This document shows positions 41,240-49,733 of a stretch of DNA of 64,000 nucleotides, piece by piece. The stretch covers positions 447,609 to 511,608 of the forward strand of contig CAXXTS010000004.1 of NCBI GenBank assembly GCA_963676345.2, written 5' to 3'. The translations under genes and the position numbers were made by a program. Source of the stretch: G963665925 sp963676345. Lineage in GTDB: Bacteria > Bacillota > Clostridia > Peptostreptococcales > Acidaminobacteraceae. The notes under the pieces were generated by a model that saw only the letters and a program-made list of their open reading frames with translations, had not been told where the DNA came from and made no database searches. The number at the start of each line of letters is the position of its first letter. The first letter of the stretch is position 1.

Positions 41240-42088
41240 ATGAGAATAATATTAAAGCGTGCATGGAAAATTGGTTTTGCTATAGCTTGTATTTCTTTAC
41301 TGAGTCTCTTACTGCCGTTTAGCCGAATTATTCCAAGTGCGCTGATTATGATGGTGAATAATATCCACGAGCAGAGGACAGCGCTGACCCATACAGAACA
41401 TATTGATGTGATATTTCCAAAGGTGAATGCCAAGACTGGACATCACTGGTATCCCTTTATGCTGTATTATGATGCAGGGCGTCTTCTTACACGTCAGTCA
41501 GGCATGGAGATAGATTTAACTATTCTATATAATTTTGGTGGATTTGATTCGCGTACTGGGAATTCAATGCTATATCAGGTGGGAACGCCTTATGAAGGCG
41601 CATTTTTTGGAGCCTACTTGTTGAAAGAGGCAGACGAACCATATAGCTACCTGTTTAATGAATCTGGTTTGCCGTTGACGGCTTCTTTGGGTCAAATAGC
41701 AAAGCTAGACTACGTGCGGTTGGTACTGGAGGGAATGGGCGCAGAAAGGAATCGTTTACAGTTCGAGTGGGTGGATGGAGAGGTAGAAGCTGACCGTATT
41801 TCGGGTCTGGATTTTTATGAAATTTCAAGCACCTTAGTGACCCATAGTCCAGTGCACAGCTACCAGTCATTTCAGATAGCCTATCTCCAGTATGGGTTAC
41901 CGAATAAGGCTGTTTCAGTAGAGTTTGGCCCTTTAACCCTATACAGCCGTGTTTGGGTGGGCAAGATCGAGCCAAAAGGAGTCAGTATTGTGTTTTATGC
42001 CATGACGCCAGATGAAGCATTTCTCAACCAGATAGAGACAGACATTATTCATAGCGTGATGATTAAAGTGGATGGACTCAGCGATTAA
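41240..42088 (+). CDS. Membrane-anchored protein of unknown function
   Basis: A 282-residue protein with one N-terminal hydrophobic segment (about residues 8-40), probably an anchor or uncleaved signal, and a soluble domain rich in aromatic residues (GHHWYPFMLYYDAG; FYEISSTLVTHSPVHSYQSFQIAYLQYG). I do not recognise it. GGAGGGTGCC precedes the ATG. It stands alone before rlmH, 118 bases away. Confidence 0.75.
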   Translation: MRIILKRAWKIGFAIACISLLSLLLPFSRIIPSALIMMVNNIHEQRTALTHTEHIDVIFPKVNAKTGHHWYPFMLYYDAGRLLTRQSGMEIDLTILYNFGGFDSRTGNSMLYQVGTPYEGAFFGAYLLKEADEPYSYLFNESGLPLTASLGQIAKLDYVRLVLEGMGAERNRLQFEWVDGEVEADRISGLDFYEISSTLVTHSPVHSYQSFQIAYLQYGLPNKAVSVEFGPLTLYSRVWVGKIEPKGVSIVFYAMTPDEAFLNQIETDIIHSVMIKVDGLSD

Positions 42089-42205
42089 AATAGGAAAATG
42101 AAGTGTTTATGATGATAAAAAAGTTTATAAAATGATGTAGAGAATTTGAGAGACCACCGGACTGATGTATAATCGAAGGGAAACTATGAATAAGGAAGGT
42201 TCAAT

Positions 42206-42685
42206 ATGAAAATTACAGTGATTTCTGTGGGGAAAATAAAAGAGAAGTATTTTACAGCAGCCATTGCTGAGTATGCAAAGCGGTTGAGTAAATACTGCAA
42301 GCTGGAACAGGTTGAAGTACCTGATGAAAAGTGTCCAGAGTCCTTAAGCGAGAAGGAAGAAATTCAGGTTAAAGACAAAGAGGGAGAACGTATTTTGGCG
42401 AAAATTCCCGATCAGGCCTATGTGATTGCCCTGGCCATTGAAGGCAAGCAGTTGACCAGTGAGGCGCTTTCAGACCATATTGAAAAGCTTGGCGTGAGTG
42501 GTAAGAGCCATATTGTATTTGTCATTGGGGGGTCACTGGGGCTGGCAGAAGCTGTTCTGAAGCGGGCAAACTACAAGCTGTCCTTTTCAAAGATGACTTT
42601 TCCCCACCAGCTCATGAAGGTAGTCTTGCTTGAGCAGGTTTACCGAGCATATCGGATTGCGCGGGGTGAACCGTATCACAAGTGA
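42206..42685 (+). CDS. rlmH: 23S rRNA (pseudouridine1915-N3)-methyltransferase RlmH
   Basis: A 159-residue SPOUT methyltransferase with the knot motif FVIGGSLGL, the C-terminal HQLMKVVLLEQVYRAYRI and the terminal GEPYHK. It methylates pseudouridine 1915 in helix 69. The gene is intact. Its last 18 bases, GAACCGTATCACAAGTGA, resemble the staphylococcal SCC attachment site, and all genes to the right look acquired. Confidence 0.97.
   Translation: MKITVISVGKIKEKYFTAAIAEYAKRLSKYCKLEQVEVPDEKCPESLSEKEEIQVKDKEGERILAKIPDQAYVIALAIEGKQLTSEALSDHIEKLGVSGKSHIVFVIGGSLGLAEAVLKRANYKLSFSKMTFPHQLMKVVLLEQVYRAYRIARGEPYHK
42668..42685 (+). other. SCC-attB-like 3' end of rlmH
   Basis: GAACCGTATCACAAGTGA matches the staphylococcal att consensus GARGCNTATCAYAARTRA at all positions but one (C for G at position 4). 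The rlmH C-terminus is conserved, so the match alone is not proof of integration. No ccr serine recombinase gene and no convincing second copy occur in this window. Confidence 0.3.
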
Positions 42686-42813
42686 CCCTAAAACCGAGTT
42701 ATGTCGATGAGTTATTTAATAAAATTCAGGTTACGAATCTGTTGATATCAGTTGAAAATGTTGATATAACAGGAGTTGATAGAATAATTTAATTAGTAGG
42801 ATTAGTAAATATA

Positions 42814-42855
42814 TTTGCCTGTAACGCCTTAAAATATAAGAATTACAGGCTTTTC
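42814..42855 (+). terminator. Terminator downstream of rlmH
   Basis: GCCTGTAA (42817-42824) pairs with TTACAGGC (42843-42850), followed by TTTT. The 387-base gap to gajA has no gene. Confidence 0.6.
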
Positions 42856-42921
42856 TAGTTGGTGAAGCGTACAGATGTAGTGCGGTCGTATCAGCTTATC
42901 AATTTTCAAATGCATTATTAG

Positions 42922-42955
42922 AGACATCACTTTGATTAAGTGGTGTCTTATTTAT
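42922..42955 (+). terminator. Second hairpin upstream of gajA
   Basis: AGACATCACTT/AAGTGGTGTCT (one G-T pair) is followed by TATTT. It insulates the defence genes from rlmH or marks a former gene end. Confidence 0.5.
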
Positions 42956-43072
42956 ATGTATGAAGCCATAGTAGTATATAAAATAAAAATACAGTCAATA
43001 TCTGGTAATGGGTATTGTGTAGGAGTATAATTAATTATGAAAGTGTAATAAGTGTTGAAAAGGAGGGATAAT

Positions 43073-44806
43073 ATGATATTGAAGTATCTGTCTATAAAGA
43101 ATTTTAGGAACTTTGAAAATGTAGACATAGATTTAACTAATAGAAATGTAATTTTTGGAATGAATGATATAGGTAAAAGCAATTTTTTGATGGCTTTGCG
43201 GTTCTTATTTGATAGGGGTATCCGTAAAGAAGGACTAGTAGATACTGATTTTTATAATAAAGATACAAGTCGTGAAGTTGAGATAACATTGATGGTAGAG
43301 CTAAGTGACGATGATGACGATGATGATAGTAAAAAGATATTCAAAATGATGAAAGGTGCTATCCCTTCTGATACATATGAGGTTTATTTTCAATTAAAAT
43401 CTACTTACTCGGAAGAAAGATTTACAGGAGACCCACAACTTTATTGGGGATGTGATTTAGAAAATTTAGAAGATATTCCTAGTAAGCAAATGTATTACGA
43501 AATAGATAAGCATATAAATGTAGTTTATATAGATTCATCTATACGCCTAGAAAATACATTTAAGAAGTATTCTAGGGATATATTTAGAAAAGATACTAGT
43601 TTGAATGAAGCTGAAAGAAAGGACATTACTGCTAAGATAGGTGAGCTTAATGAAAGCGTAAGTGATTTATCTGCAATAAAGACATTTGAAAAGGATTTAG
43701 TGGAGGAGTATAAGAAGTTCAGAGATGAAGACGGTTTTAATGTCAAAATTAAATCTGAAATCGAAATTGGTAACTTGCATAGTAAACTAACACCATATAT
43801 ATTGGATGAATCTTGTGAAACATATCCAACATCAGGTGATGGTAGGAAGAAGATTTTAGCTTATACACTTCTAACTTTGGAGCATCGTAGAAAAGAAGAT
43901 GAAATGATAAATATCTTCTTAATCGAAGAGTTAGAAAACCACTTACATAGGTCTATGCAACTAGCCTTATCACACGAAATATTCTCGGATAAGTTGTTTA
44001 ATTATCTATTCATTACTACACATTCATCGTTAATTGTAAGTCAAATGGATGAAGTCAACTTAATAAAGCTAGTGAGAGAATGTTCTGTCGTGGGCAAATC
44101 CCATATATATAAAGTGTCGAGGAAATATAGGTCGTTAAAAAGCAAACTTAATCAAAACTTAGCTGAGGCAATATACGCTGATGTTGTTTTGTTAGTGGAA
44201 GGACCATCAGAGAAGGTCTTATTTGAGAGAGTGTTGAATGTTAAGTGCAAAACATATGAAAGTCTAGGAGGGTACATCCTTGAAGTTGACGGTATTAATT
44301 TTCAAGAGTATTATGATGTTTTAATTCCGCTAGGAGTTAATGTTATTGTACGTACAGATAATGATTTGAGAATTGCTAAAGGCTCTGTTAAAGCAAGTTT
44401 AATTGGAATAAATAGATGCTTAAAACTTCTGAATAGAACGACGAAACCGCCATTAGCTATTAAAGATGTTAAATTGTTCAAAGAGAATGTAGAAGAACAA
44501 GTGAAAGTAAAGCGCAATTTGTATGACAGTAGATACCCTAAAACCATAAAAAACCTTAGTAAGAAGAATATATTCCTTTCGAGGGTTGATTTGGAGAATG
44601 ACTTGGATGAGGTTATTGGGACTATTCTTGATGAGTTATCAGCAGATAACGGCAGTAGCAAGAATGGGGTAGATTTTCTTCAAACAGCTAAGTTAAAGAA
44701 TATGATTAAGCTTTGTCAGAAGATGAAGAGAAAAGATGTTAATGCGATATATAAGCATGAGAGATTTGAATGCTTAAGGAAGTTGGTGGACTTATGTTCC
44801 CAATAG
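43073..44806 (+). CDS. gajA: Gabija GajA-type OLD family ATPase/TOPRIM nuclease
   Basis: A 577-residue protein. The N-terminal ABC-type ATPase has Walker A FGMNDIGKSN, Walker B-like FLIEELENHLHRSMQ and the H-loop TTHSSL. The C-terminal TOPRIM domain has VLLVEGPSEKVLF (catalytic Glu) and the acidic pair in VRTDNDLR. Length and domain order match GajA, the nicking endonuclease of the Gabija anti-phage system, and a UvrD helicase gene (gajB) overlaps its end. ATG 43073 follows AAGGAGGG. Base composition is more AT-rich than the core genes. Confidence 0.88.
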   Translation: MILKYLSIKNFRNFENVDIDLTNRNVIFGMNDIGKSNFLMALRFLFDRGIRKEGLVDTDFYNKDTSREVEITLMVELSDDDDDDDSKKIFKMMKGAIPSDTYEVYFQLKSTYSEERFTGDPQLYWGCDLENLEDIPSKQMYYEIDKHINVVYIDSSIRLENTFKKYSRDIFRKDTSLNEAERKDITAKIGELNESVSDLSAIKTFEKDLVEEYKKFRDEDGFNVKIKSEIEIGNLHSKLTPYILDESCETYPTSGDGRKKILAYTLLTLEHRRKEDEMINIFLIEELENHLHRSMQLALSHEIFSDKLFNYLFITTHSSLIVSQMDEVNLIKLVRECSVVGKSHIYKVSRKYRSLKSKLNQNLAEAIYADVVLLVEGPSEKVLFERVLNVKCKTYESLGGYILEVDGINFQEYYDVLIPLGVNVIVRTDNDLRIAKGSVKASLIGINRCLKLLNRTTKPPLAIKDVKLFKENVEEQVKVKRNLYDSRYPKTIKNLSKKNIFLSRVDLENDLDEVIGTILDELSADNGSSKNGVDFLQTAKLKNMIKLCQKMKRKDVNAIYKHERFECLRKLVDLCSQ

Positions 44807-46341
44807 ACAATGAAATAAGAAAAAAAGTTATTTCCTGTGAAGGTAATGTTGTAATTAGTGCTAGTGCAGGTACTGGCAAGACACATACTACTATTCTGAG
44901 AATACTTAGCGATATGGAAAGGAACCAGAACTTTAGAACATTTGCAGCAGTTACGTTTACGAAAAAAGCTGCAAAAGAGATATTAAAAAGACTTGGACCA
45001 AATAAAGGTGACGGATTTGTAGGGACTAATGATAACTTTGTATGGACCGAGATTATTCAACCATTTATGTATGATGTTTATGGGAGTGAGTTTAAGCGTG
45101 ATATTAATCCTGATTATAGCAATAAAAATATGGTGAGGACATTTGATTCTGGTATAGACAAAATTCGTGATACTGGCTTGATGTGTAAGCTTAGTAATAA
45201 GAAAAAGAACTTTGCATTTCAACTTGCTCTTGATATTCTGGTGAAATCACATTCTGCAAAAAGATACTTGAAGTCAAAATATTATCGAATATATATTGAT
45301 GAGTATCAAGATAGTGATGAGGATATGCACAAATTTTTTATGTACCTTAGTGATGAACTTTGTATACCGTTATTTATAGTGGGTGATGAAAAACAATCTA
45401 TATATGCTTGGAGAGGGGCATATCGCAGAGGTTTTACTAGTTTGTTTACAAAAGATTCTTTTGAGCTATTTGTATTAAAACACAATTTCCGTTCAGACCA
45501 AGCTATCCAAAATTATTCAAATATTTTTATGAAGAGTGTAAGACATTATTACGAAGTATGTGATTTCAACGATGAAATAACAATACTTAAGTATAACTCT
45601 GTTGATGATGCTTGTGATTTCATAAGTGGCTGGATTAAAGAAAACGAGAAATGTGCTATGTTGAATTATAAAAAGAATGTAGCGAGTGCCTGGAGTGATA
45701 GGTTAAATGATAAAGGGTTACAGTTCGTTTATGTGCCTAGCTCACCATTAGATTATTCAGATATCGAAAGTGAACACATTTGGATATCAAGAGGGATAGC
45801 TGATTTTGTTATTAAACATAGATATAGTGAATATGATTTTAGAGATGAAATCCCTATTCCTGAAACATATAGGGTAGCGGAACTCAGGAAACATCTTGTT
45901 AGAATAAAAGAGTCTGTCGCTGATTATGGTAATTTTGAAGCACTGTGTTACAAGTTTTACTCTTACCTAGGGTATGAAGATGTTACAGAGAAAGTAAAAA
46001 ATGAAGTCAAAGTTTTAAATGAAGTTGTAACAGATGAGCAATATATATCTACATATAATCAGGAGCATTACACTTTAACATCAGGTACCATACATTCATC
46101 AAAGGGATTGGAGTTTAGTCAAGTAATCATTAATGCTAGGGATTACGATTTTCGTGAGTCTGAAGCTAAGCAATTACACTATGTTGCAGTTACAAGACCC
46201 AAAAACAGATTGTTAATACTTGCTAAAGAAGGTACTGTCTTTGATAGGTACTCAAAATATATTGAAACAGCGGTAAAACGCACGAATGAACTTGATATTA
46301 ATATTAGTATTGAGGATGTTATTAAAGTAGAGGAATCCTGA
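44794..46341 (+). CDS. gajB: Gabija GajB-type UvrD-like helicase
   Basis: A 515-residue superfamily 1 helicase: Walker A SASAGTGKTH, motif Ia AVTFTKKAAKEI, motif II YIDEYQDSD, motif III GDEKQSIYAWRGA, motif V SGTIHSSKGLEFSQV and motif VI YVAVTRPKNRLLIL. It is shorter than UvrD/PcrA, as GajB is. The ATG at 44794 overlaps gajA by 13 bases; ATG 44770 is an alternative. With gajA it forms a complete Gabija system, which degrades phage DNA on infection. Confidence 0.88.
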   Translation: MFPIDNEIRKKVISCEGNVVISASAGTGKTHTTILRILSDMERNQNFRTFAAVTFTKKAAKEILKRLGPNKGDGFVGTNDNFVWTEIIQPFMYDVYGSEFKRDINPDYSNKNMVRTFDSGIDKIRDTGLMCKLSNKKKNFAFQLALDILVKSHSAKRYLKSKYYRIYIDEYQDSDEDMHKFFMYLSDELCIPLFIVGDEKQSIYAWRGAYRRGFTSLFTKDSFELFVLKHNFRSDQAIQNYSNIFMKSVRHYYEVCDFNDEITILKYNSVDDACDFISGWIKENEKCAMLNYKKNVASAWSDRLNDKGLQFVYVPSSPLDYSDIESEHIWISRGIADFVIKHRYSEYDFRDEIPIPETYRVAELRKHLVRIKESVADYGNFEALCYKFYSYLGYEDVTEKVKNEVKVLNEVVTDEQYISTYNQEHYTLTSGTIHSSKGLEFSQVIINARDYDFRESEAKQLHYVAVTRPKNRLLILAKEGTVFDRYSKYIETAVKRTNELDINISIEDVIKVEES

Positions 46342-46415
46342 TCAATTTGAACATTATTGATTATTTTGTTCTGAAATGCTGAAGGTGATGGAATCTGTAT
46401 AGTGGGAGGAGAATT

Positions 46416-47069
46416 ATGGTAGAAAAAAGTATTGTGGTTGATTATGTGTGGCAGTATTCACGTTATCACGGGGATATGTTATTATACTGTGAACAAATTA
46501 ATGAAGATGTGAATGGATTTGCAAGTTTAATATTATTGTTTAATGTACTAGAATCAACGTTTAAGAATAGATTGAATAATTTTGATGATAAATTTGTATC
46601 ATTGATAAAACAGGCAAATAGCGAGGGAATTATTAGTGATGTTGAATGTAGATTTTTAAATGACCCAAATCAAGGGATTAGAAGGATTAGGAATCTGCTT
46701 TCACACGCTAATATATCAAGGTTTAATTTTCGGTTATCTGATGAAGAACTATTGTATCCGTTTTCAGAGAAAGAAAATTGCTCTATATTCTATAATCTTG
46801 TATCACCAATCATATTCAATATTATACTTAAGTTAGCTCAAGTGTCTTTTATTGAGGGGTCTCAACAAGAGATTAATGTAGATGATATGATATCTAATTT
46901 GAAGTTTGAAATAGTTGATTTATCAGCACGTGAAATTCTGAAACTAAAGGGGTGGGACGATGACGCTCTAAATAAAATATCAGAGTTGGATATGGCTGAA
47001 CAATACCGAATTGCTGAAAACAGTAGTGATATTAATGTACTTGGGTATATATTTGAGGGATTAAAGTAA
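46416..47069 (+). CDS. Putative HEPN-like protein linked to Gabija
   Basis: A 217-residue, mostly helical protein. The segment RRIRNLLSHANIS holds RNLLSH, an R-N-x3-H motif of HEPN ribonucleases, placed after a helix (FLNDPNQG). The N-terminal part (NEDVNGFASLILLFNVLESTFKNRL) is also helical, as in HEPN bundles. It lies 74 bases after gajB behind GGGAGGAG and ends with its own terminator. I do not know the exact family. Position suggests a defence accessory or a separate RNA-targeting immunity protein. Confidence 0.65.
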   Translation: MVEKSIVVDYVWQYSRYHGDMLLYCEQINEDVNGFASLILLFNVLESTFKNRLNNFDDKFVSLIKQANSEGIISDVECRFLNDPNQGIRRIRNLLSHANISRFNFRLSDEELLYPFSEKENCSIFYNLVSPIIFNIILKLAQVSFIEGSQQEINVDDMISNLKFEIVDLSAREILKLKGWDDDALNKISELDMAEQYRIAENSSDINVLGYIFEGLK

Positions 47070-47077
47070 GAGAGAGT

Positions 47078-47110
47078 GATGAACTTGTGATTATGGGTTC
47101 ATCTTTTTTT
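47078..47110 (+). terminator. Terminator after HEPN-like gene
   Basis: GATGAAC (47078-47084) pairs with GTTCATC (47097-47103) and is followed by seven T residues. Confidence 0.8.
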
Positions 47111-47166
47111 ATTGATTCTAAATAGAGCAAGACATTATGTTGAGATATGAATTAAAATATGATAAG

Positions 47167-47190
47167 CTTAAAGAACATATGTTCTTTAAG
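47167..47190. promoter_or_regulatory. 24-bp perfect palindrome with LexA-box core
   Basis: The palindrome is centred on GAACATATGTTC (47173-47184), flanked symmetrically by CTTAAA and TTTAAG. The core fits the Gram-positive LexA/SOS consensus GAAC-N4-GTTC. It lies 64 bases before the RHH gene, close to AT-rich promoter-like sequence (TTGAGA at 47140). It may be an SOS operator or the operator of the adjacent RHH protein. Confidence 0.6.
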
Positions 47191-47253
47191 AAAGCGATAT
47201 TGCTTTTCAAACCCTCGGATGTTAGAATTGATAGAGTGAAAAGGGTGATAAAT

Positions 47254-47451
47254 ATGAGCAGTGGTGGTAAAAGAAGCGGTTCTGGTAGAAGAAAAATAGG
47301 TGTTGTAGTAAACACTCGAATAGAAGAACAACTTATTAAAGATATAGAAGAAACTGTAGACGGTAATTCTAGAGCAGAAAAGATAAGAAATTGCCTACGA
47401 ATTGGACTACAAGAAATTAGAGATAGGAGCAATGAGAGTGAAAAAGCTTAA
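47254..47451 (+). CDS. Small ribbon-helix-helix-like protein of the R-M cluster
   Basis: A 65-residue protein: a flexible Gly/Ser/Arg N-terminus (SSGGKRSGSGRRK), a strand-like VVVNTRIEEQ and two helices (LIKDIEE; SRAEKIRNCLRIGLQEIRD), as in RHH/CopG repressors. The ATG at 47254 follows AAAAGGGTGA. It overlaps the first methyltransferase gene by 14 bases, so it could control the R-M genes as a C-protein analogue; that is inference. Confidence 0.7.
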   Translation: MSSGGKRSGSGRRKIGVVVNTRIEEQLIKDIEETVDGNSRAEKIRNCLRIGLQEIRDRSNESEKA

Positions 47452-48520
47452 TGTAATTGATATGTTTTGCGGATGTGGGGGTCTTTCATTAGGCTTTATA
47501 CAGAGTGGTTATAATGTATTATTAGGAATTGATAAAGAAGAAAGTGCACTTGTAACATTTAGAGAAAGTCATAATGGAGCAAAAGGTATGAATATTGACC
47601 TTTTTGACGATAACTTTGTTAATGAAATTGAAAATGCTATTGGTGATGAGACAGTCGATGTAATTGTTGGAGGTCCGCCTTGTCAAGGGTTCAGTTTGAC
47701 CGGTCCGAGAGATGAAAATGATGAACGTAACAAATTATATTTGTCTGTATATAAAGCGGTGAAACACTTTGAACCTAAGGCATTCCTTATAGAAAATGTA
47801 CCGGGAATGGCAACTATGTACAAAGGAAAGACTAAGGAACATATAATTAAATTGTTCACTGACCTAGGGTATAATGTAAACTTTGATATACTACTTGCAG
47901 CAGATTATGGTGTACCTCAAATGAGAAGAAGAGCTTTCTTTGTAGGCTTAAAAAATGATATGTTTGAATTCCCTGAAAGGACTCATACACCAGAGAATTA
48001 TATTACGTGTGGTGATGCGATTTCTGATTTACCAACATTGGAGAGTGATTTAGGGTCTGAGGATGTAGAGTATTCTAGCATACCTACAACAGATTATCAA
48101 AAGCTAATGAGAAGAAACTGTAATGTGATTCATAATCATATTGGAACAAATCATACTGAACACGTAAAGAATGTAATATCTCAGGTTCCTGAGGGCGGTA
48201 ATCATAAAGACTTACCTCCGGGTGTTGGTGATAGTAGGAAGTTTAATGAGGCTTGGACTCGTTACCATAGTAAAAAACCATCTAAAACTATTGATACAGG
48301 ACATAGAAATCACTTCCACTATAAGTTCAATAGAGTACCTACAATTAGGGAAAATGCTAGATTGCAGTCTTTCCCTGATAACTTTAAGTTTTATGGTACT
48401 AAAACACAGCAAAATAGACAGGTCGGTAATGCTGTTCCTCCGTTGCTTGCACAAGCTTTGGCAGACCAAATTAAGAAATATTTGATGATGGAGGAGCTAA
48501 GTGAGCGAAAGACAGTATAA
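47438..48520 (+). CDS. DNA (cytosine-5)-methyltransferase 1
   Basis: A 360-residue C5-methyltransferase. Motif I is DMFCGCGGLSLGF, motif IV with catalytic Cys is GGPPCQGFS, motif VI is ENVPG, motif VIII QMRRRAFFVG, and motif X RQVGNAVPP. GTG 47438 is eight bases after AGGAG; the ATG at 47432 is too near it. It is part of a type II restriction-modification cluster with a second C5 enzyme, a PLD-type nuclease and Vsr. Confidence 0.92.
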   Translation: MKKLNVIDMFCGCGGLSLGFIQSGYNVLLGIDKEESALVTFRESHNGAKGMNIDLFDDNFVNEIENAIGDETVDVIVGGPPCQGFSLTGPRDENDERNKLYLSVYKAVKHFEPKAFLIENVPGMATMYKGKTKEHIIKLFTDLGYNVNFDILLAADYGVPQMRRRAFFVGLKNDMFEFPERTHTPENYITCGDAISDLPTLESDLGSEDVEYSSIPTTDYQKLMRRNCNVIHNHIGTNHTEHVKNVISQVPEGGNHKDLPPGVGDSRKFNEAWTRYHSKKPSKTIDTGHRNHFHYKFNRVPTIRENARLQSFPDNFKFYGTKTQQNRQVGNAVPPLLAQALADQIKKYLMMEELSERKTV

Positions 48521-49733
48521 TACGATAGAGTTGTTCGCAGGTTGTGGTGGACTACTTGATGGGTTCAAGCAGACTGGTAGTTATAATACACTTGCCTGTG
48601 TCGAGTGGGAAAAGAAGCAATGTGAAGTATTAAGAGAAAGACTTAAAACTAAATACAAATATAAGAATGCTAATGAAATTGTACTTAACTTTGATATTCA
48701 AAGGACTGACGAACTTTTAGAGGGTTGGTCAGATGAGAAGTATTCATCAAGTATAGGACTTAACAAAATAGTTGATAACAGGGTAGTAGATATCATATCT
48801 GGAGGGCCGCCCTGTCAGGCGTATTCAATGGCTGGCCGAATTCAAGATAAAGATGGTATGCGAAATGACTACAGGAACTATCTATTCGAAAGTTATATAA
48901 AAATAGTTGAGGAGTATCGACCAAAGGTGTTTGTCTTTGAGAATGTGGAAGGTATATTATCAGCAAAACCGGGTGGAATTAATATAATCGATGAGATTAC
49001 GGCTAAGTTTGAAGAAGCTAATTACACTATTACAAAAGAAATTCGTAAGAATGCTCTATTGGACTTTTCGGAATATGGTGTTCCTCAGAAACGCAAGCGA
49101 GTAATTATTGTTGGATTAAATAATGAGTATTTTAAGCAACCTGATCAAGTTTTGCAAAGGTTCTATAATGTATTACTTCCACAATATAAAAGTGAAAAAG
49201 TGTTGACGGTTAAAGATGCTATATTTGATTTACCTCATTTTGAAATATCAGATGTGGAATATAAGGTAGGTCGTAAGAATTATTCACATACACCTCACGT
49301 GACTGGTGTTCCCCAACACGAACCACGTTTCCACAATAAAAGAGATGTAGAGATATTTAAAACACTATCATATGATATTCTAACTGGCCAAAACAAGTAT
49401 ACTTCGTCATCAGCATTACAGGAACTCTATACTAAGATGACGGGTAAGACCTCAAATGTTCATAAATATCACGTTCTAAGGTGGGATAAACCAAGTAATA
49501 CTATACCTGCACACTTGAAAAAAGATGGGCTTAGACATATCCACCCAGACCACAAGCAGGCTAGGACTATTACTGTAAGGGAAGCTGCGAGGTTACAGAC
49601 ATTTTGTGATGACTTTATTTTTTCAGATTCGACATCAAAGAATTATGAAATGATTGGCAATGCAGTATCCCCAAGATTTGCGTATAAGCTAGGTTTAGCT
49701 ATAAATAAAATGATGAAAGAGGAAGGCTATTAA
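48501..49733 (+). CDS. DNA (cytosine-5)-methyltransferase 2
   Basis: A 410-residue C5-methyltransferase with motif I ELFAGCGGLLDGF, motif IV SGGPPCQAYS, motif VI FENVEG, motif VIII QKRKRVIIVGL and motif X YEMIGNAVSP. It starts with GTG behind GGAGG and overlaps the first methyltransferase by 20 bases. Its target-recognition region (about residues 225-340) differs from the first enzyme. Two C5 enzymes in one system suit an asymmetric or degenerate recognition site. It converges with the endonuclease gene, overlapping by four bases. Confidence 0.92.
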   Translation: MSERQYNTIELFAGCGGLLDGFKQTGSYNTLACVEWEKKQCEVLRERLKTKYKYKNANEIVLNFDIQRTDELLEGWSDEKYSSSIGLNKIVDNRVVDIISGGPPCQAYSMAGRIQDKDGMRNDYRNYLFESYIKIVEEYRPKVFVFENVEGILSAKPGGINIIDEITAKFEEANYTITKEIRKNALLDFSEYGVPQKRKRVIIVGLNNEYFKQPDQVLQRFYNVLLPQYKSEKVLTVKDAIFDLPHFEISDVEYKVGRKNYSHTPHVTGVPQHEPRFHNKRDVEIFKTLSYDILTGQNKYTSSSALQELYTKMTGKTSNVHKYHVLRWDKPSNTIPAHLKKDGLRHIHPDHKQARTITVREAARLQTFCDDFIFSDSTSKNYEMIGNAVSPRFAYKLGLAINKMMKEEGY

